Shown one piece after another: positions 7,438 through 19,276 of a stretch of DNA of 64,000 nucleotides; the first letter of the stretch is position 1; every line of letters starts with the position of its first letter. The DNA is taken from the NCBI RefSeq assembly GCF_003473485.1, contig NC_053043.1, positions 30,666,576 through 30,730,575 of the forward strand, read 5' to 3'. Origin of the DNA: Medicago truncatula. Its lineage: Eukaryota > Streptophyta > Magnoliopsida > Fabales > Fabaceae. The notes beneath the pieces are model-generated. The model did not search any database, had not been told where the DNA came from, and saw nothing but the letters and a program-made list of their open reading frames with translations. A program made the position numbers and the translations under genes.

Positions 7438-7599
7438 ATTTCGTGTTCTTTTTGTTAATTAGCGTAATTTTACGTCGTTTTTGAAAAATAAACTTCGATT
7501 GTATTTCATTTTTTCCGTTAATTTACGCTACCTAACACTCTATTAGTTAATTAATTAGCGTAGTTTGACGTCTTTTTTGAAAAATAAATTAGAAATGCA

Positions 7600-7626
7600 T
7601 ATATACAATTACAACGCTTTACTCTC
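7600..7626 (+). promoter_or_regulatory. Upstream 5S promoter elements (copy 1, repeated in each unit)
   Basis: Upstream of the gene are TATATA at -27 to -22, GC at -11/-10 and C at -1. In Arabidopsis the equivalent elements (TATATA at about -28, GC at -12, C at -1) are needed for 5S transcription, so the spacing fits a working promoter. The elements are present in both the 319 and the 284 bp units. Copy 49254 has lost the C at -1. Confidence 0.85.
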
Positions 7627-7745
7627 AGGTGCGATCATACCAGCACTAATGCACCGGATCCCATCAGAACTCCGCAGTTAAGCGTGCTTGGGCGAGAGTA
7701 GTACTAGGATGGGTGACCTCCTGGGAAGTCCTTGTGTTGCACCTC
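7627..7745 (+). rRNA. 5S rRNA gene, copy 1 (type copy of the array)
   Basis: 5S rRNA is part of the large ribosomal subunit and is made by RNA polymerase III with TFIIIA. The gene begins AGGTGCGATCATACC and ends GTTGCACCTC, about 119 nt, followed by a T run. The internal promoter is intact: box A at gene positions 50-60 (AGTTAAGCGTG), the intermediate element at 67-72 and box C at 80-89 (AGGATGGGTG). Compared with the plant consensus I remember, all copies appear to carry T instead of C near position 107. The standard sequence of this copy is shared by most of the 180 copies. Confidence 0.97.
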
Positions 7746-7750
7746 TTTTT
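7746..7750 (+). terminator. Pol III T-run terminator (repeated in each unit)
   Basis: Five T residues directly after the 5S gene form the standard RNA polymerase III stop. The run is one T shorter after the genes at 37334 and 48618, which may weaken termination there. Confidence 0.85.
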
Positions 7751-7772
7751 GCCAAAATTTCGTGTTCTTTTT

Positions 7773-7907
7773 GTTAATTAGCGTAATTTTACGTCGTTTT
7801 TGAAAAATAAACTTCGATTGTATTTCATTTTTTCCGTTAATTTACGCTACCTAACACTCTATTAGTTAATTAATTAGCGTAGTTTGACGTCTTTTTTGAA
7901 AAATAAA
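7773..7907 (+). repeat. Direct subrepeats inside the 5S spacer
   Basis: The spacer contains two diverged copies of a unit of about 40 bp: GTTAATTAGCGTA...ACGTCGTTTTTGAAAAATAAA at 7773-7811, and GTTAATTAATTAGCGTAG...GACGTCTTTTTTGAAAAATAAA at 7865-7907. Between them, 7836-7850 (GTTAATTTACGCTAC) is a partial inverted copy of the same words. The short unit deletes from the end of the first subrepeat to just before this inverted piece. The pattern is the same in every unit. Confidence 0.8.
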
Positions 7908-7945
7908 TTAGAAATGCATATATACAATTACAACGCTTTACTCTC

Positions 7946-8068
7946 AGGTGCGATCATACCAGCACTAATGCACCGGATCCCATCAGAACTCCGCAGTTAA
8001 GCGTGCTTGGGCGAGAGTAGTACTAGGTAGGATGGGTGACCTCCTGGGAAGTCCTTGTGTTGCACCTC
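7946..8068 (+). pseudogene. 5S copy 2 with 4 bp insertion at box C
   Basis: A TAGG duplication at gene positions about 79-83 makes this copy 123 nt and pushes box C away from box A. The same insertion occurs in copies 6, 9 and 25. TFIIIA binding is expected to suffer, so I treat it as a probable 5S pseudogene; expression is untested. Confidence 0.75.
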
Positions 8069-8587
8069 TTTTTGCCAAAATTTCGTGTTCTTTTTGTTAA
8101 TTAGCGTAATTTTACGTCGTTTTTGAAAAATAAACTTCGATTGTATTTCATTTTTTCCGTTAATTTACGCTACCTAACACTCTATTAGTTAATTAATTAG
8201 CGTAGTTTGACGTCTTTTTTGAAAAATAAATTAGAAATGCATATATACAATTACAACGCTTTACTCTCAGGTGCGATCATACCAGCACTAATGCACCGGA
8301 TCCCATCAGAACTCCGCAGTTAAGCGTGCTTGGGCGAGAGTAGTACTAGGATGGGTGACCTCCTGGGAAGTCCTTGTGTTGCACCTCTTTTTGCCAAAAT
8401 TTCGTGTTCTTTTTGTTAATTAGCGTAATTTTACGTCGTTTTTGAAAAATAAACTTCGATTGTATTTCATTTTTTCCGTTAATTTACGCTACCTAACACT
8501 CTATTAGTTAATTAATTAGCGTAGTTTGACGTCTTTTTTGAAAAATAAATTAGAAATGCATATATACAATTACAACGCTTTACTCTC

Positions 8588-8708
8588 AGGTGCGATCATA
8601 CCAGCACTAATGCACCGGATCCCATCAGAACTCCGCAGTTAAGCGTGCTTGGGCGAGAGAGTAGTACTAGGATGGGTGACCTCCTGGGAAGTCCTTGTGT
8701 TGCACCTC
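8588..8708 (+). pseudogene. 5S copy 4 with 2 bp insertion at the intermediate element
   Basis: An extra GA in the GCGAGAG stretch (gene positions 67-72) lengthens the copy by two bases. Probably impaired. Confidence 0.65.
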
Positions 8709-9227
8709 TTTTTGCCAAAATTTCGTGTTCTTTTTGTTAATTAGCGTAATTTTACGTCGTTTTTGAAAAATAAACTTCGATTGTATTTCATTTTTTCCGT
8801 TAATTTACGCTACCTAACACTCTATTAGTTAATTAATTAGCGTAGTTTGACGTCTTTTTTGAAAAATAAATTAGAAATGCATATATACAATTACAACGCT
8901 TTACTCTCAGGTGCGATCATACCAGCACTAATGCACCGGATCCCATCAGAACTCCGCAGTTAAGCGTGCTTGGGCGAGAGTAGTACTAGGATGGGTGACC
9001 TCCTGGGAAGTCCTTGTGTTGCACCTCTTTTTGCCAAAATTTCGTGTTCTTTTTGTTAATTAGCGTAATTTTACGTCGTTTTTGAAAAATAAACTTCGAT
9101 TGTATTTCATTTTTTCCGTTAGATTACGCTACCTAACACTCTATTAGTTAATTAATTAGCGTAGTTTGACGTCTTTTTTGAAAAATAAATTAGAAATGCA
9201 TATATACAATTACAACGCTTTACTCTC

Positions 9228-9350
9228 AGGTGCGATCATACCAGCACTAATGCACCGGATCCCATCAGAACTCCGCAGTTAAGCGTGCTTGGGCGAGAGT
9301 AGTACTAGGTAGGATGGGTGACCTCCTGGGAAGTCCTTGTGTTGCACCTC
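9228..9350 (+). pseudogene. 5S copy 6 with TAGG insertion at box C
   Basis: Same 4 bp duplication as in copies 2, 9 and 25. The spacer upstream also has a unique substitution (GTTAGATTACGC, near 9119). Confidence 0.75.
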
Positions 9351-10188
9351 TTTTTGCCAAAATTTCGTGTTCTTTTTGTTAATTAGCGTAATTTTACGTC
9401 GTTTTTGAAAAATAAACTTCGATTGTATTTCATTTTTTCCGTTAATTTACGCTACCTAACACTCTATTAGTTAATTAATTAGCGTAGTTTGACGTCTTTT
9501 TTGAAAAATAAATTAGAAATGCATATATACAATTACAACGCTTTACTCTCAGGTGCGATCATACCAGCACTAATGCACCGGATCCCATCAGAACTCCGCA
9601 GTTAAGCGTGCTTGGGCGAGAGTAGTACTAGGATGGGTGACCTCCTGGGAAGTCCTTGTGTTGCACCTCTTTTTGCCAAAATTTCGTGTTCTTTTTGTTA
9701 ATTAGCGTAATTTTACGTCGTTTTTGAAAAATAAACTTCGATTGTATTTCATTTTTTCCGTTAATTTACGCTACCTAACACTCTATTAGTTAATTAATTA
9801 GCGTAGTTTGACGTCTTTTTTGAAAAATAAATTAGAAATGCATATATACAATTACAACGCTTTACTCTCAGGTGCGATCATACCAGCACTAATGCACCGG
9901 ATCCCATCAGAACTCCGCAGTTAAGCGTGCTTGGGCGAGAGTAGTACTAGGATGGGTGACCTCCTGGGAAGTCCTTGTGTTGCACCTCTTTTTGCCAAAA
10001 TTTCGTGTTCTTTTTGTTAATTAGCGTAATTTTACGTCGTTTTTGAAAAATAAACTTCGATTGTATTTCATTTTTTCCGTTAATTTACGCTACCTAACAC
10101 TCTATTAGTTAATTAATTAGCGTAGTTTGACGTCTTTTTTGAAAAATAAATTAGAAATGCATATATACAATTACAACGCTTTACTCTC

Positions 10189-10311
10189 AGGTGCGATCAT
10201 ACCAGCACTAATGCACCGGATCCCATCAGAACTCCGCAGTTAAGCGTGCTTGGGCGAGAGTAGTACTAGGTAGGATGGGTGACCTCCTGGGAAGTCCTTG
10301 TGTTGCACCTC
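10189..10311 (+). pseudogene. 5S copy 9 with TAGG insertion at box C
   Basis: Third occurrence of the TAGG duplication. The carriers are not adjacent, so the variant has spread within the edge zone. Confidence 0.75.
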
Positions 10312-11149
10312 TTTTTGCCAAAATTTCGTGTTCTTTTTGTTAATTAGCGTAATTTTACGTCGTTTTTGAAAAATAAACTTCGATTGTATTTCATTTTTTC
10401 CGTTAATTTACGCTACCTAACACTCTATTAGTTAATTAATTAGCGTAGTTTGACGTCTTTTTTGAAAAATAAATTAGAAATGCATATATACAATTACAAC
10501 GCTTTACTCTCAGGTGCGATCATACCAGCACTAATGCACCGGATCCCATCAGAACTCCGCAGTTAAGCGTGCTTGGGCGAGAGTAGTACTAGGATGGGTG
10601 ACCTCCTGGGAAGTCCTTGTGTTGCACCTCTTTTTGCCAAAATTTCGTGTTCTTTTTGTTAATTAGCGTAATTTTACGTCGTTTTTGAAAAATAAACTTC
10701 GATTGTATTTCATTTTTTCCGTTAATTTACGCTACCTAACACTCTATTAGTTAATTAATTAGCGTAGTTTGACGTCTTTTTTGAAAAATAAATTAGAAAT
10801 GCATATATACAATTACAACGCTTTACTCTCAGGTGCGATCATACCAGCACTAATGCACCGGATCCCATCAGAACTCCGCAGTTAAGCGTGCTTGGGCGAG
10901 AGTAGTACTAGGATGGGTGACCTCCTGGGAAGTCCTTGTGTTGCACCTCTTTTTGCCAAAATTTCGTGTTCTTTTTGTTAATTAGCGTAATTTTACGTCG
11001 TTTTTGAAAAATAAACTTCGATTGTATTTCATTTTTTCCGTTAATTTACGCTACCTAACACTCTATTAGTTAATTAATTAGCGTAGTTTGACGTCTTTTT
11101 TGAAAAATAAATTAGAAATGCATATATACAATTACAACGCTTTACTCTC

Positions 11150-11271
11150 AGGTGCGATCATACCAGCACTAATGCACCGGATCCCATCAGAACTCCGCAG
11201 TTAAGCGTGCTTGGCGGGCGAGAGTAGTACTAGGATGGGTGACCTCCTGGGAAGTCCTTGTGTTGCACCTC
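11150..11271 (+). pseudogene. 5S copy 12 with 3 bp insertion near the intermediate element
   Basis: Three extra G/C bases (CTTGGCGGGCGAG) lie at gene positions about 64-68, directly before the intermediate element. Confidence 0.7.
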
Positions 11272-11790
11272 TTTTTGCCAAAATTTCGTGTTCTTTTTGT
11301 TAATTAGCGTAATTTTACGTCGTTTTTGAAAAATAAACTTCGATTGTATTTCATTTTTTCCGTTAATTTACGCTACCTAACACTCTATTAGTTAATTAAT
11401 TAGCGTAGTTTGACGTCTTTTTTGAAAAATAAATTAGAAATGCATATATACAATTACAACGCTTTACTCTCAGGTGCGATCATACCAGCACTAATGCACC
11501 GGATCCCATCAGAACTCCGCAGTTAAGCGTGCTTGGGCGAGAGTAGTACTAGGATGGGTGACCTCCTGGGAAGTCCTTGTGTTGCACCTCTTTTTGCCAA
11601 AATTTCGTGTTCTTTTTGTTAATTAGCGTAATTTTACGTCGTTTTTGAAAAATAAACTTCGATTGTATTTCATTTTTTCCGTTAATTTACGCTACCTAAC
11701 ACTCTATTAGTTAATTAATTAGCGTAGTTTGACGTCTTTTTTGAAAAATAAATTAGAAATGCATATATACAATTACAACGCTTTACTCTC

Positions 11791-11913
11791 AGGTGCGATC
11801 ATACCAGCACTAATGCACCGGATCCCATCAGAACTCCGCAGTTAAGCGTGCTTGGGCGGCCGAGAGTAGTACTAGGATGGGTGACCTCCTGGGAAGTCCT
11901 TGTGTTGCACCTC
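11791..11913 (+). pseudogene. 5S copy 14 with 4 bp insertion near the intermediate element
   Basis: Four extra G/C bases (GGGCGGCCGAG) at the same hot spot as in copy 12, but with a different inserted sequence, so this is an independent event. Confidence 0.7.
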
Positions 11914-12432
11914 TTTTTGCCAAAATTTCGTGTTCTTTTTGTTAATTAGCGTAATTTTACGTCGTTTTTGAAAAATAAACTTCGATTGTATTTCATTTTT
12001 TCCGTTAATTTACGCTACCTAACACTCTATTAGTTAATTAATTAGCGTAGTTTGACGTCTTTTTTGAAAAATAAATTAGAAATGCATATATACAATTACA
12101 ACGCTTTACTCTCAGGTGCGATCATACCAGCACTAATGCACCGGATCCCATCAGAACTCCGCAGTTAAGCGTGCTTGGGCGAGAGTAGTACTAGGATGGG
12201 TGACCTCCTGGGAAGTCCTTGTGTTGCACCTCTTTTTGCCAAAATTTCGTGTTCTTTTTGTTAATTAGCGTAATTTTACGTCGTTTTTGAAAAATAAACT
12301 TCGATTGTATTTCATTTTTTCCGTTAATTTACGCTACCTAACACTCTATTAGTTAATTAATTAGCGTAGTTTGACGTCTTTTTTGAAAAATAAATTAGAA
12401 ATGCATATATACAATTACAACGCTTTACTCTC

Positions 12433-12551
12433 AGGTGCGATCATACCAGCACTAATGCACCGGATCCCATCAGAACTCCGCAGTTAAGCGTGCTTGGACG
12501 AGAGTAATACTAGGATGGGTGACCTCCTGGGAAGTCCTTGTGTTGCACCTC
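12433..12551 (+). rRNA. 5S copy 16 with two substitutions in the internal promoter
   Basis: Normal length, but GGACGAGAGTAATAC replaces GGGCGAGAGTAGTAC: a change at about position 66 and another at about 75, either side of the intermediate element. Confidence 0.7.
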
Positions 12552-14026
12552 TTTTTGCCAAAATTTCGTGTTCTTTTTGTTAATTAGCGTAATTTTACGT
12601 CGTTTTTGAAAAATAAACTTCGATTGTATTTCATTTTTTCCGTTAATTTACGCTACCTAACACTCTATTAGTTAATTAATTAGCGTAGTTTGACGTCTTT
12701 TTTGAAAAATAAATTAGAAATGCATATATACAATTACAACGCTTTACTCTCAGGTGCGATCATACCAGCACTAATGCACCGGATCCCATCAGAACTCCGC
12801 AGTTAAGCGTGCTTGGGCGAGAGTAGTACTAGGATGGGTGACCTCCTGGGAAGTCCTTGTGTTGCACCTCTTTTTGCCAAAATTTCGTGTTCTTTTTGTT
12901 AATTAGCGTAATTTTACGTCGTTTTTGAAAAATAAACTTCGATTGTATTTCATTTTTTCCGTTAATTTACGCTACCTAACACTCTATTAGTTAATTAATT
13001 AGCGTAGTTTGACGTCTTTTTTGAAAAATAAATTAGAAATGCATATATACAATTACAACGCTTTACTCTCAGGTGCGATCATACCAGCACTAATGCACCG
13101 GATCCCATCAGAACTCCGCAGTTAAGCGTGCTTGGGCGAGAGTAGTACTAGGATGGGTGACCTCCTGGGAAGTCCTTGTGTTGCACCTCTTTTTGCCAAA
13201 ATTTCGTGTTCTTTTTGTTAATTAGCGTAATTTTACGTCGTTTTTGAAAAATAAACTTCGATTGTATTTCATTTTTTCCGTTAATTTACGCTACCTAACA
13301 CTCTATTAGTTAATTAATTAGCGTAGTTTGACGTCTTTTTTGAAAAATAAATTAGAAATGCATATATACAATTACAACGCTTTACTCTCAGGTGCGATCA
13401 TACCAGCACTAATGCACCGGATCCCATCAGAACTCCGCAGTTAAGCGTGCTTGGGCGAGAGTAGTACTAGGATGGGTGACCTCCTGGGAAGTCCTTGTGT
13501 TGCACCTCTTTTTGCCAAAATTTCGTGTTCTTTTTGTTAATTAGCGTAATTTTACGTCGTTTTTGAAAAATAAACTTCGATTGTATTTCATTTTTTCCGT
13601 TAATTTACGCTACCTAACACTCTATTAGTTAATTAATTAGCGTAGTTTGACGTCTTTTTTAAAAATAAATTAGAAATGCATATATACAATTACAACGCTT
13701 TACTCTCAGGTGCGATCATACCAGCACTAATGCACCGGATCCCATCAGAACTCCGCAGTTAAGCGTGCTTGGGCGAGAGTAGTACTAGGATGGGTGACCT
13801 CCTGGGAAGTCCTTGTGTTGCACCTCTTTTTGCCAAAATTTCGTGTTCTTTTTGTTAATTAGCGTAATTTTACGTCGTTTTTGAAAAATAAACTTCGATT
13901 GTATTTCATTTTTTCCGTTAATTTACGCTACCTAACACTCTATTAGTTAATTAATTAGCGTAGTTTGACGTCTTTTTTGAAAAATAAATTAGAAATGCAT
14001 ATATACAATTACAACGCTTTACTCTC

Positions 14027-14146
14027 AGGTGCGATCATACCAGCACTAATGCACCGGATCCCATCAGAACTCCGCAGTTAAGCGTGCTTGGGGCGAGAGT
14101 AGTACTAGGATGGGTGACCTCCTGGGAAGTCCTTGTGTTGCACCTC
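14027..14146 (+). pseudogene. 5S copy 21 with 1 bp insertion
   Basis: An extra G in the TTGGGCG run (positions about 64-67). The same change recurs in copy 42. Confidence 0.6.
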
Positions 14147-15303
14147 TTTTTGCCAAAATTTCGTGTTCTTTTTGTTAATTAGCGTAATTTTACGTCGTTT
14201 TTGAAAAATAAACTTCGATTGTATTTCATTTTTTCCGTTAATTTACGCTACCTAACACTCTATTAGTTAATTAATTAGCGTAGTTTGACGTCTTTTTTGA
14301 AAAATAAATTAGAAATGCATATATACAATTACAACGCTTTACTCTCAGGTGCGATCATACCAGCACTAATGCACCGGATCCCATCAGAACTCCGCAGTTA
14401 AGCGTGCTTGGGCGAGAGTAGTACTAGGATGGGTGACCTCCTGGGAAGTCCTTGTGTTGCACCTCTTTTTGCCAAAATTTCGTGTTCTTTTTGTTAATTA
14501 GCGTAATTTTACGTCGTTTTTGAAAAATAAACTTCGATTGTATTTCATTTTTTCCGTTAATTTACGCTACCTAACACTCTATTAGTTAATTAATTAGCGT
14601 AGTTTGACGTCTTTTTTGAAAAATAAATTAGAAATGCATATATACAATTACAACGCTTTACTCTCAGGTGCGATCATACCAGCACTAATGCACCGGATCC
14701 CATCAGAACTCCGCAGTTAAGCGTGCTTGGGCGAGAGTAGTACTAGGATGGGTGACCTCCTGGGAAGTCCTTGTGTTGCACCTCTTTTTGCCAAAATTTC
14801 GTGTTCTTTTTGTTAATTAGCGTAATTTTACGTCGTTTTTGAAAAATAAACTTCGATTGTATTTCATTTTTTCCGTTAATTTACGCTACCTAACACTCTA
14901 TTAGTTAATTAATTAGCGTAGTTTGACGTCTTTTTTGAAAAATAAATTAGAAATGCATATATACAATTACAACGCTTTACTCTCAGGTGCGATCATACCA
15001 GCACTAATGCACCGGATCCCATCAGAACTCCGCAGTTAAGCGTGCTTGGGCGAGAGTAGTACTAGGATGGGTGACCTCCTGGGAAGTCCTTGTGTTGCAC
15101 CTCTTTTTGCCAAAATTTCGTGTTCTTTTTGTTAATTAGCGTAATTTTACGTCGTTTTTGAAAAATAAACTTCGATTGTATTTCATTTTTTCCGTTAATT
15201 TACGCTACCTAACACTCTATTAGTTAATTAATTAGCGTAGTTTGACGTCTTTTTTGAAAAATAAATTAGAAATGCATATATACAATTACAACGCTTTACT
15301 CTC

Positions 15304-15426
15304 AGGTGCGATCATACCAGCACTAATGCACCGGATCCCATCAGAACTCCGCAGTTAAGCGTGCTTGGGCGAGAGTAGTACTAGGTAGGATGGGTGACCT
15401 CCTGGGAAGTCCTTGTGTTGCACCTC
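15304..15426 (+). pseudogene. 5S copy 25 with TAGG insertion at box C
   Basis: Fourth and last copy with the TAGG duplication, about 5 kb from the others. Confidence 0.75.
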
Positions 15427-15626
15427 TTTTTGCCAAAATTTCGTGTTCTTTTTGTTAATTAGCGTAATTTTACGTCGTTTTTGAAAAATAAACTTCGATT
15501 GTATTTCATTTTTTCCGTTAATTTACGCTACCTAACACTCTATTAGTTAATTAATTAGCGTAGTTTGACGTCTTTTTTGAAAAATAAATTAGAAATGCAT
15601 ATATACAATTACAACGCTTTACTCTC

Positions 15627-15747
15627 AGGTGCGATCATACCAGCACTAATGCACCGGATCCCATCAGAACTCCGCAGTTAAGCGTGCTTGGCGGCGAGAG
15701 TAGTACTAGGATGGGTGACCTCCTGGGAAGTCCTTGTGTTGCACCTC
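15627..15747 (+). pseudogene. 5S copy 26 with 2 bp insertion near the intermediate element
   Basis: CTTGGCGGCGAG replaces CTTGGGCGAG at the same GC hot spot as in copies 12 and 14. The spacer that follows has also lost one base (TTTCTGTTC). Confidence 0.65.
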
Positions 15748-15946
15748 TTTTTGCCAAAATTTCTGTTCTTTTTGTTAATTAGCGTAATTTTACGTCGTTT
15801 TTGAAAAATAAACTTCGATTGTATTTCATTTTTTCCGTTAATTTACGCTACCTAACACTCTATTAGTTAATTAATTAGCGTAGTTTGACGTCTTTTTTGA
15901 AAAATAAATTAAAAATGCATATATACAATTACAACGCTTTACTCTC

Positions 15947-16064
15947 AGGTGCGATCATACCAGCACTAATGCACCGGATCCCATCAGAACTCCGCAGTTA
16001 AGCGCGCTTGGGCGAGAGTAGTACTAGGATGGGTGACCTCCTGGGAAGTCCTTGTTTGCACCTC
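15947..16064 (+). pseudogene. 5S copy 27, three-change haplotype
   Basis: Carries GCGCGC instead of GCGTGC in box A (position 59), a one-base loss near the 3' end (CTTGTTTGC) and a linked spacer change (TTTCTTGTTC). Copies 37 (19159) and 40 (20115) carry the same linked set, so all three descend from one ancestral unit. Confidence 0.75.
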
Positions 16065-16264
16065 TTTTTGCCAAAATTTCTTGTTCTTTTTGTTAATTAG
16101 CGTAATTTTACGTCGTTTTTGAAAAATAAACTTCGATTGTATTTCATTTTTTCCGTTAATTTACGCTACCTAACACTCTATTAGTTAATTAATTAGCGTA
16201 GTTTGACGTCTTTTTTGAAAAATAAATTAGAAATGCATATATACAATTACAACGCTTTACTCTC

Positions 16265-17356
16265 AGGTGCGATCATACCAGCACTAATGCACCGGATCCC
16301 ATCAGAACTCCGCAGTTAAGCGTGCTTGGGCGAGAGTAGTACTAGGATGGATGGGTGACCTCCTGGGAAGTCCTTGTGTTGCACCTCTTTTTGCCAAAAT
16401 TTCGTGTTCTTTTTGTTAATTAGCGTAATTTTACGTCGTTTTTGAAAAATAAACTTCGATTGTATTTCATTTTTTCCGTTAATTTACGCTACCTAACACT
16501 CTATTAGTTAATTAATTAGCGTAGTTTGACGTCTTTTTTGAAAAATAAATTAGAAATGCATATATACAATTACAACGCTTTACTCTCAGGTGCGATCATA
16601 CCAGCACTAATGCACCGGATCCCATCAGAACTCCGCAGTTAAGCGTGCTTGGGCGAGAGTAGTACTAGGATGGATGGGTGACCTCCTGGGAAGTCCTTGT
16701 GTTGCACCTCTTTTTGCCAAAATTTCGTGTTCTTTTTGTTAATTAGCGTAATTTTACGTCGTTTTTGAAAAATAAACTTCGATTGTATTTCATTTTTTCC
16801 GTTAATTTACGCTACCTAACACTCTATTAGTTAATTAATTAGCGTAGTTTGACGTCTTTTTTGAAAAATAAATTAGAAATGCATATATACAATTACAACG
16901 CTTTACTCTCAGGTGCGATCATACCAGCACTAATGCACCGGATCCCATCAGAACTCCGCAGTTAAGCGTGCTTGGGCGAGAGTAGTACTAGGATGGATGG
17001 GTGACCTCCTGGGAAGTCCTTGTGTTGCACCTCTTTTTGCCAAAATTTCGTGTTCTTTTTGTTAATTAGCGTAATTTTACGTCGTTTTTGAAAAATAAAC
17101 TTCGATTGTATTTCATTTTTTCCGTTAATTTACGCTACCTAACACTCTATTAGTTAATTAATTAGCGTAGTTTGACGTCTTTTTTGAAAAATAAATTAGA
17201 AATGCATATATACAATTACAACGCTTTACTCTCAGGTGCGATCATACCAGCACTAATGCACCGGATCCCATCAGAACTCCGCAGTTAAGCGTGCTTGGGC
17301 GAGAGTAGTACTAGGATGGATGGGTGACCTCCAGGGAAGTCCTTGTGTTGCACCTC
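16265..17356 (+). pseudogene. Run of four 5S copies (28-31) with ATGG insertion at box C
   Basis: Four consecutive units (genes at 16265, 16588, 16911 and 17234) share a duplicated ATGG at gene positions about 82-86 and so have a 323 bp period. This is local amplification of one variant. Copy 31 also has CTCCAGGG in place of CTCCTGGG. Box C is split in all four. Confidence 0.8.
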
Positions 17357-17556
17357 TTTTTGCCAAAATTTCGTGTTCTTTTTGTTAATTAGCGTAATTT
17401 TACGTCGTTTTTGAAAAATAAACTTCGATTGTATTTCATTTTTTCCGTTAATTTACGCTACCTAACACTCTATTAGTTAATTAATTAGCGTAGTTTGACG
17501 TCTTTTTTGAAAAATAAATTAGAAATGCATATATACAATTACAACGCTTTACTCTC

Positions 17557-17678
17557 AGGTGCGATCATACCAGCACTAATGCACCGGATCCCATCAGAAC
17601 TCCGCAGTTAAGCGTGCTTGGGCGAGAGTAGTACTAGGAGGATGGGTGACCTCCTGGGAAGTCCTTGTGTTGCACCTC
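17557..17678 (+). pseudogene. 5S copy 32 with 3 bp insertion at box C
   Basis: An AGG duplication sits where the neighbours have ATGG, inside an otherwise continuous run of ATGG copies. It may be a derivative of the ATGG form. Confidence 0.7.
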
Positions 17679-17878
17679 TTTTTGCCAAAATTTCGTGTTC
17701 TTTTTGTTAATTAGCGTAATTTTACGTCGTTTTTGAAAAATAAACTTCGATTGTATTTCATTTTTTCCGTTAATTTACGCTACCTAACACTCTATTAGTT
17801 AATTAATTAGCGTAGTTTGACGTCTTTTTTGAAAAATAAATTAGAAATGCATATATACAATTACAACGCTTTACTCTC

Positions 17879-18001
17879 AGGTGCGATCATACCAGCACTA
17901 ATGCACCGGATCCCATCAGAACTCCGCAGTTAAGCGTGCTTGGGCGAGAGTAGTACTAGGATGGATGGGTGACCTCCTGGGAAGTCCTTGTGTTGCACCT
18001 C
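17879..18001 (+). pseudogene. 5S copy 33 with ATGG insertion at box C
   Basis: Fifth copy with the ATGG duplication, separated from the other four by copy 32. Confidence 0.75.
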
Positions 18002-18201
18002 TTTTTGCCAAAATTTCGTGTTCTTTTTGTTAATTAGCGTAATTTTACGTCGTTTTTGAAAAATAAACTTCGATTGTATTTCATTTTTTCCGTTAATTTA
18101 CGCTACCTAACACTCTATTAGTTAATTAATTAGCGTAGTTTGACGTCTTTTTTGAAAAATAAATTAGAAATGCATATATACAATTACAACGCTTTACTCT
18201 C

Positions 18202-18321
18202 AGGTGCGATCATACCAGCACTAATGCACCGGATCCCATCAGAACTCCGCAGTTAAGCGTGCTTGGGCCGAGAGTAGTACTAGGATGGGTGACCTCCTGG
18301 GAAGTCCTTGTGTTGCACCTC
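18202..18321 (+). pseudogene. 5S copy 34 with 1 bp insertion near the intermediate element
   Basis: An extra C (GGGCCGAG) at gene position about 67. Confidence 0.6.
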
Positions 18322-18840
18322 TTTTTGCCAAAATTTCGTGTTCTTTTTGTTAATTAGCGTAATTTTACGTCGTTTTTGAAAAATAAACTTCGATTGTATT
18401 TCATTTTTTCCGTTAATTTACGCTACCTAACACTCTATTAGTTAATTAATTAGCGTAGTTTGACGTCTTTTTTGAAAAATAAATTAAAAATGCATATATA
18501 CAATTACAACGCTTTACTCTCAGGTGCGATCATACCAGCACTAATGCACCGGATCCCATCAGAACTCCGCAGTTAAGCGTGCTTGGGCGAGAGTAGTACT
18601 AGGATGGGTGACCTCCTGGGAAGTCCTTGTGTTGCACCTCTTTTTGCCAAAATTTCGTGTTCTTTTTGTTAATTAGCGTAATTTTACGTCGTTTTTGAAA
18701 AATAAACTTCGATTGTATTTCATTTTTTCCGTTAATTTACGCTACCTAACACTCTATTAGTTAATTAATTAGCGTAGTTTGACGTCTTTTTTGAAAAATA
18801 AATTAGAAATGCATATATACAATTACAACGCTTTACTCTC

Positions 18841-18958
18841 AGGTGCGATCATACCAGCACTAATGCACCGGATCCCATCAGAACTCCGCAGTTAAGCGTG
18901 CTTGGGCGAGAGTAGTACTAGATGGGTGACCTCCTGGGAAGTCCTTGTGTTGCACCTC
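18841..18958 (+). pseudogene. 5S copy 36 with 1 bp loss at box C
   Basis: ACTAGATGGG replaces ACTAGGATGGG at gene positions about 80-82. The same loss occurs in copy 96 (37971). Confidence 0.6.
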
Positions 18959-19158
18959 TTTTTGCCAAAATTTCGTGTTCTTTTTGTTAATTAGCGTAAT
19001 TTTACGTCGTTTTTGAAAAATAAACTTCGATTGTATTTCATTTTTTCCGTTAATTTACGCTACCTAACACTCTATTAGTTAATTAATTAGCGTAGTTTGA
19101 CGTCTTTTTTGAAAAATAAATTAGAAATGCATATATACAATTACAACGCTTTACTCTC

Positions 19159-19276
19159 AGGTGCGATCATACCAGCACTAATGCACCGGATCCCATCAGA
19201 ACTCCGCAGTTAAGCGCGCTTGGGCGAGAGTAGTACTAGGATGGGTGACCTCCTGGGAAGTCCTTGTTTGCACCTC
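19159..19276 (+). pseudogene. 5S copy 37, three-change haplotype
   Basis: Same linked box A, 3' end and spacer changes as copy 27, ten units downstream of it. Confidence 0.7.
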
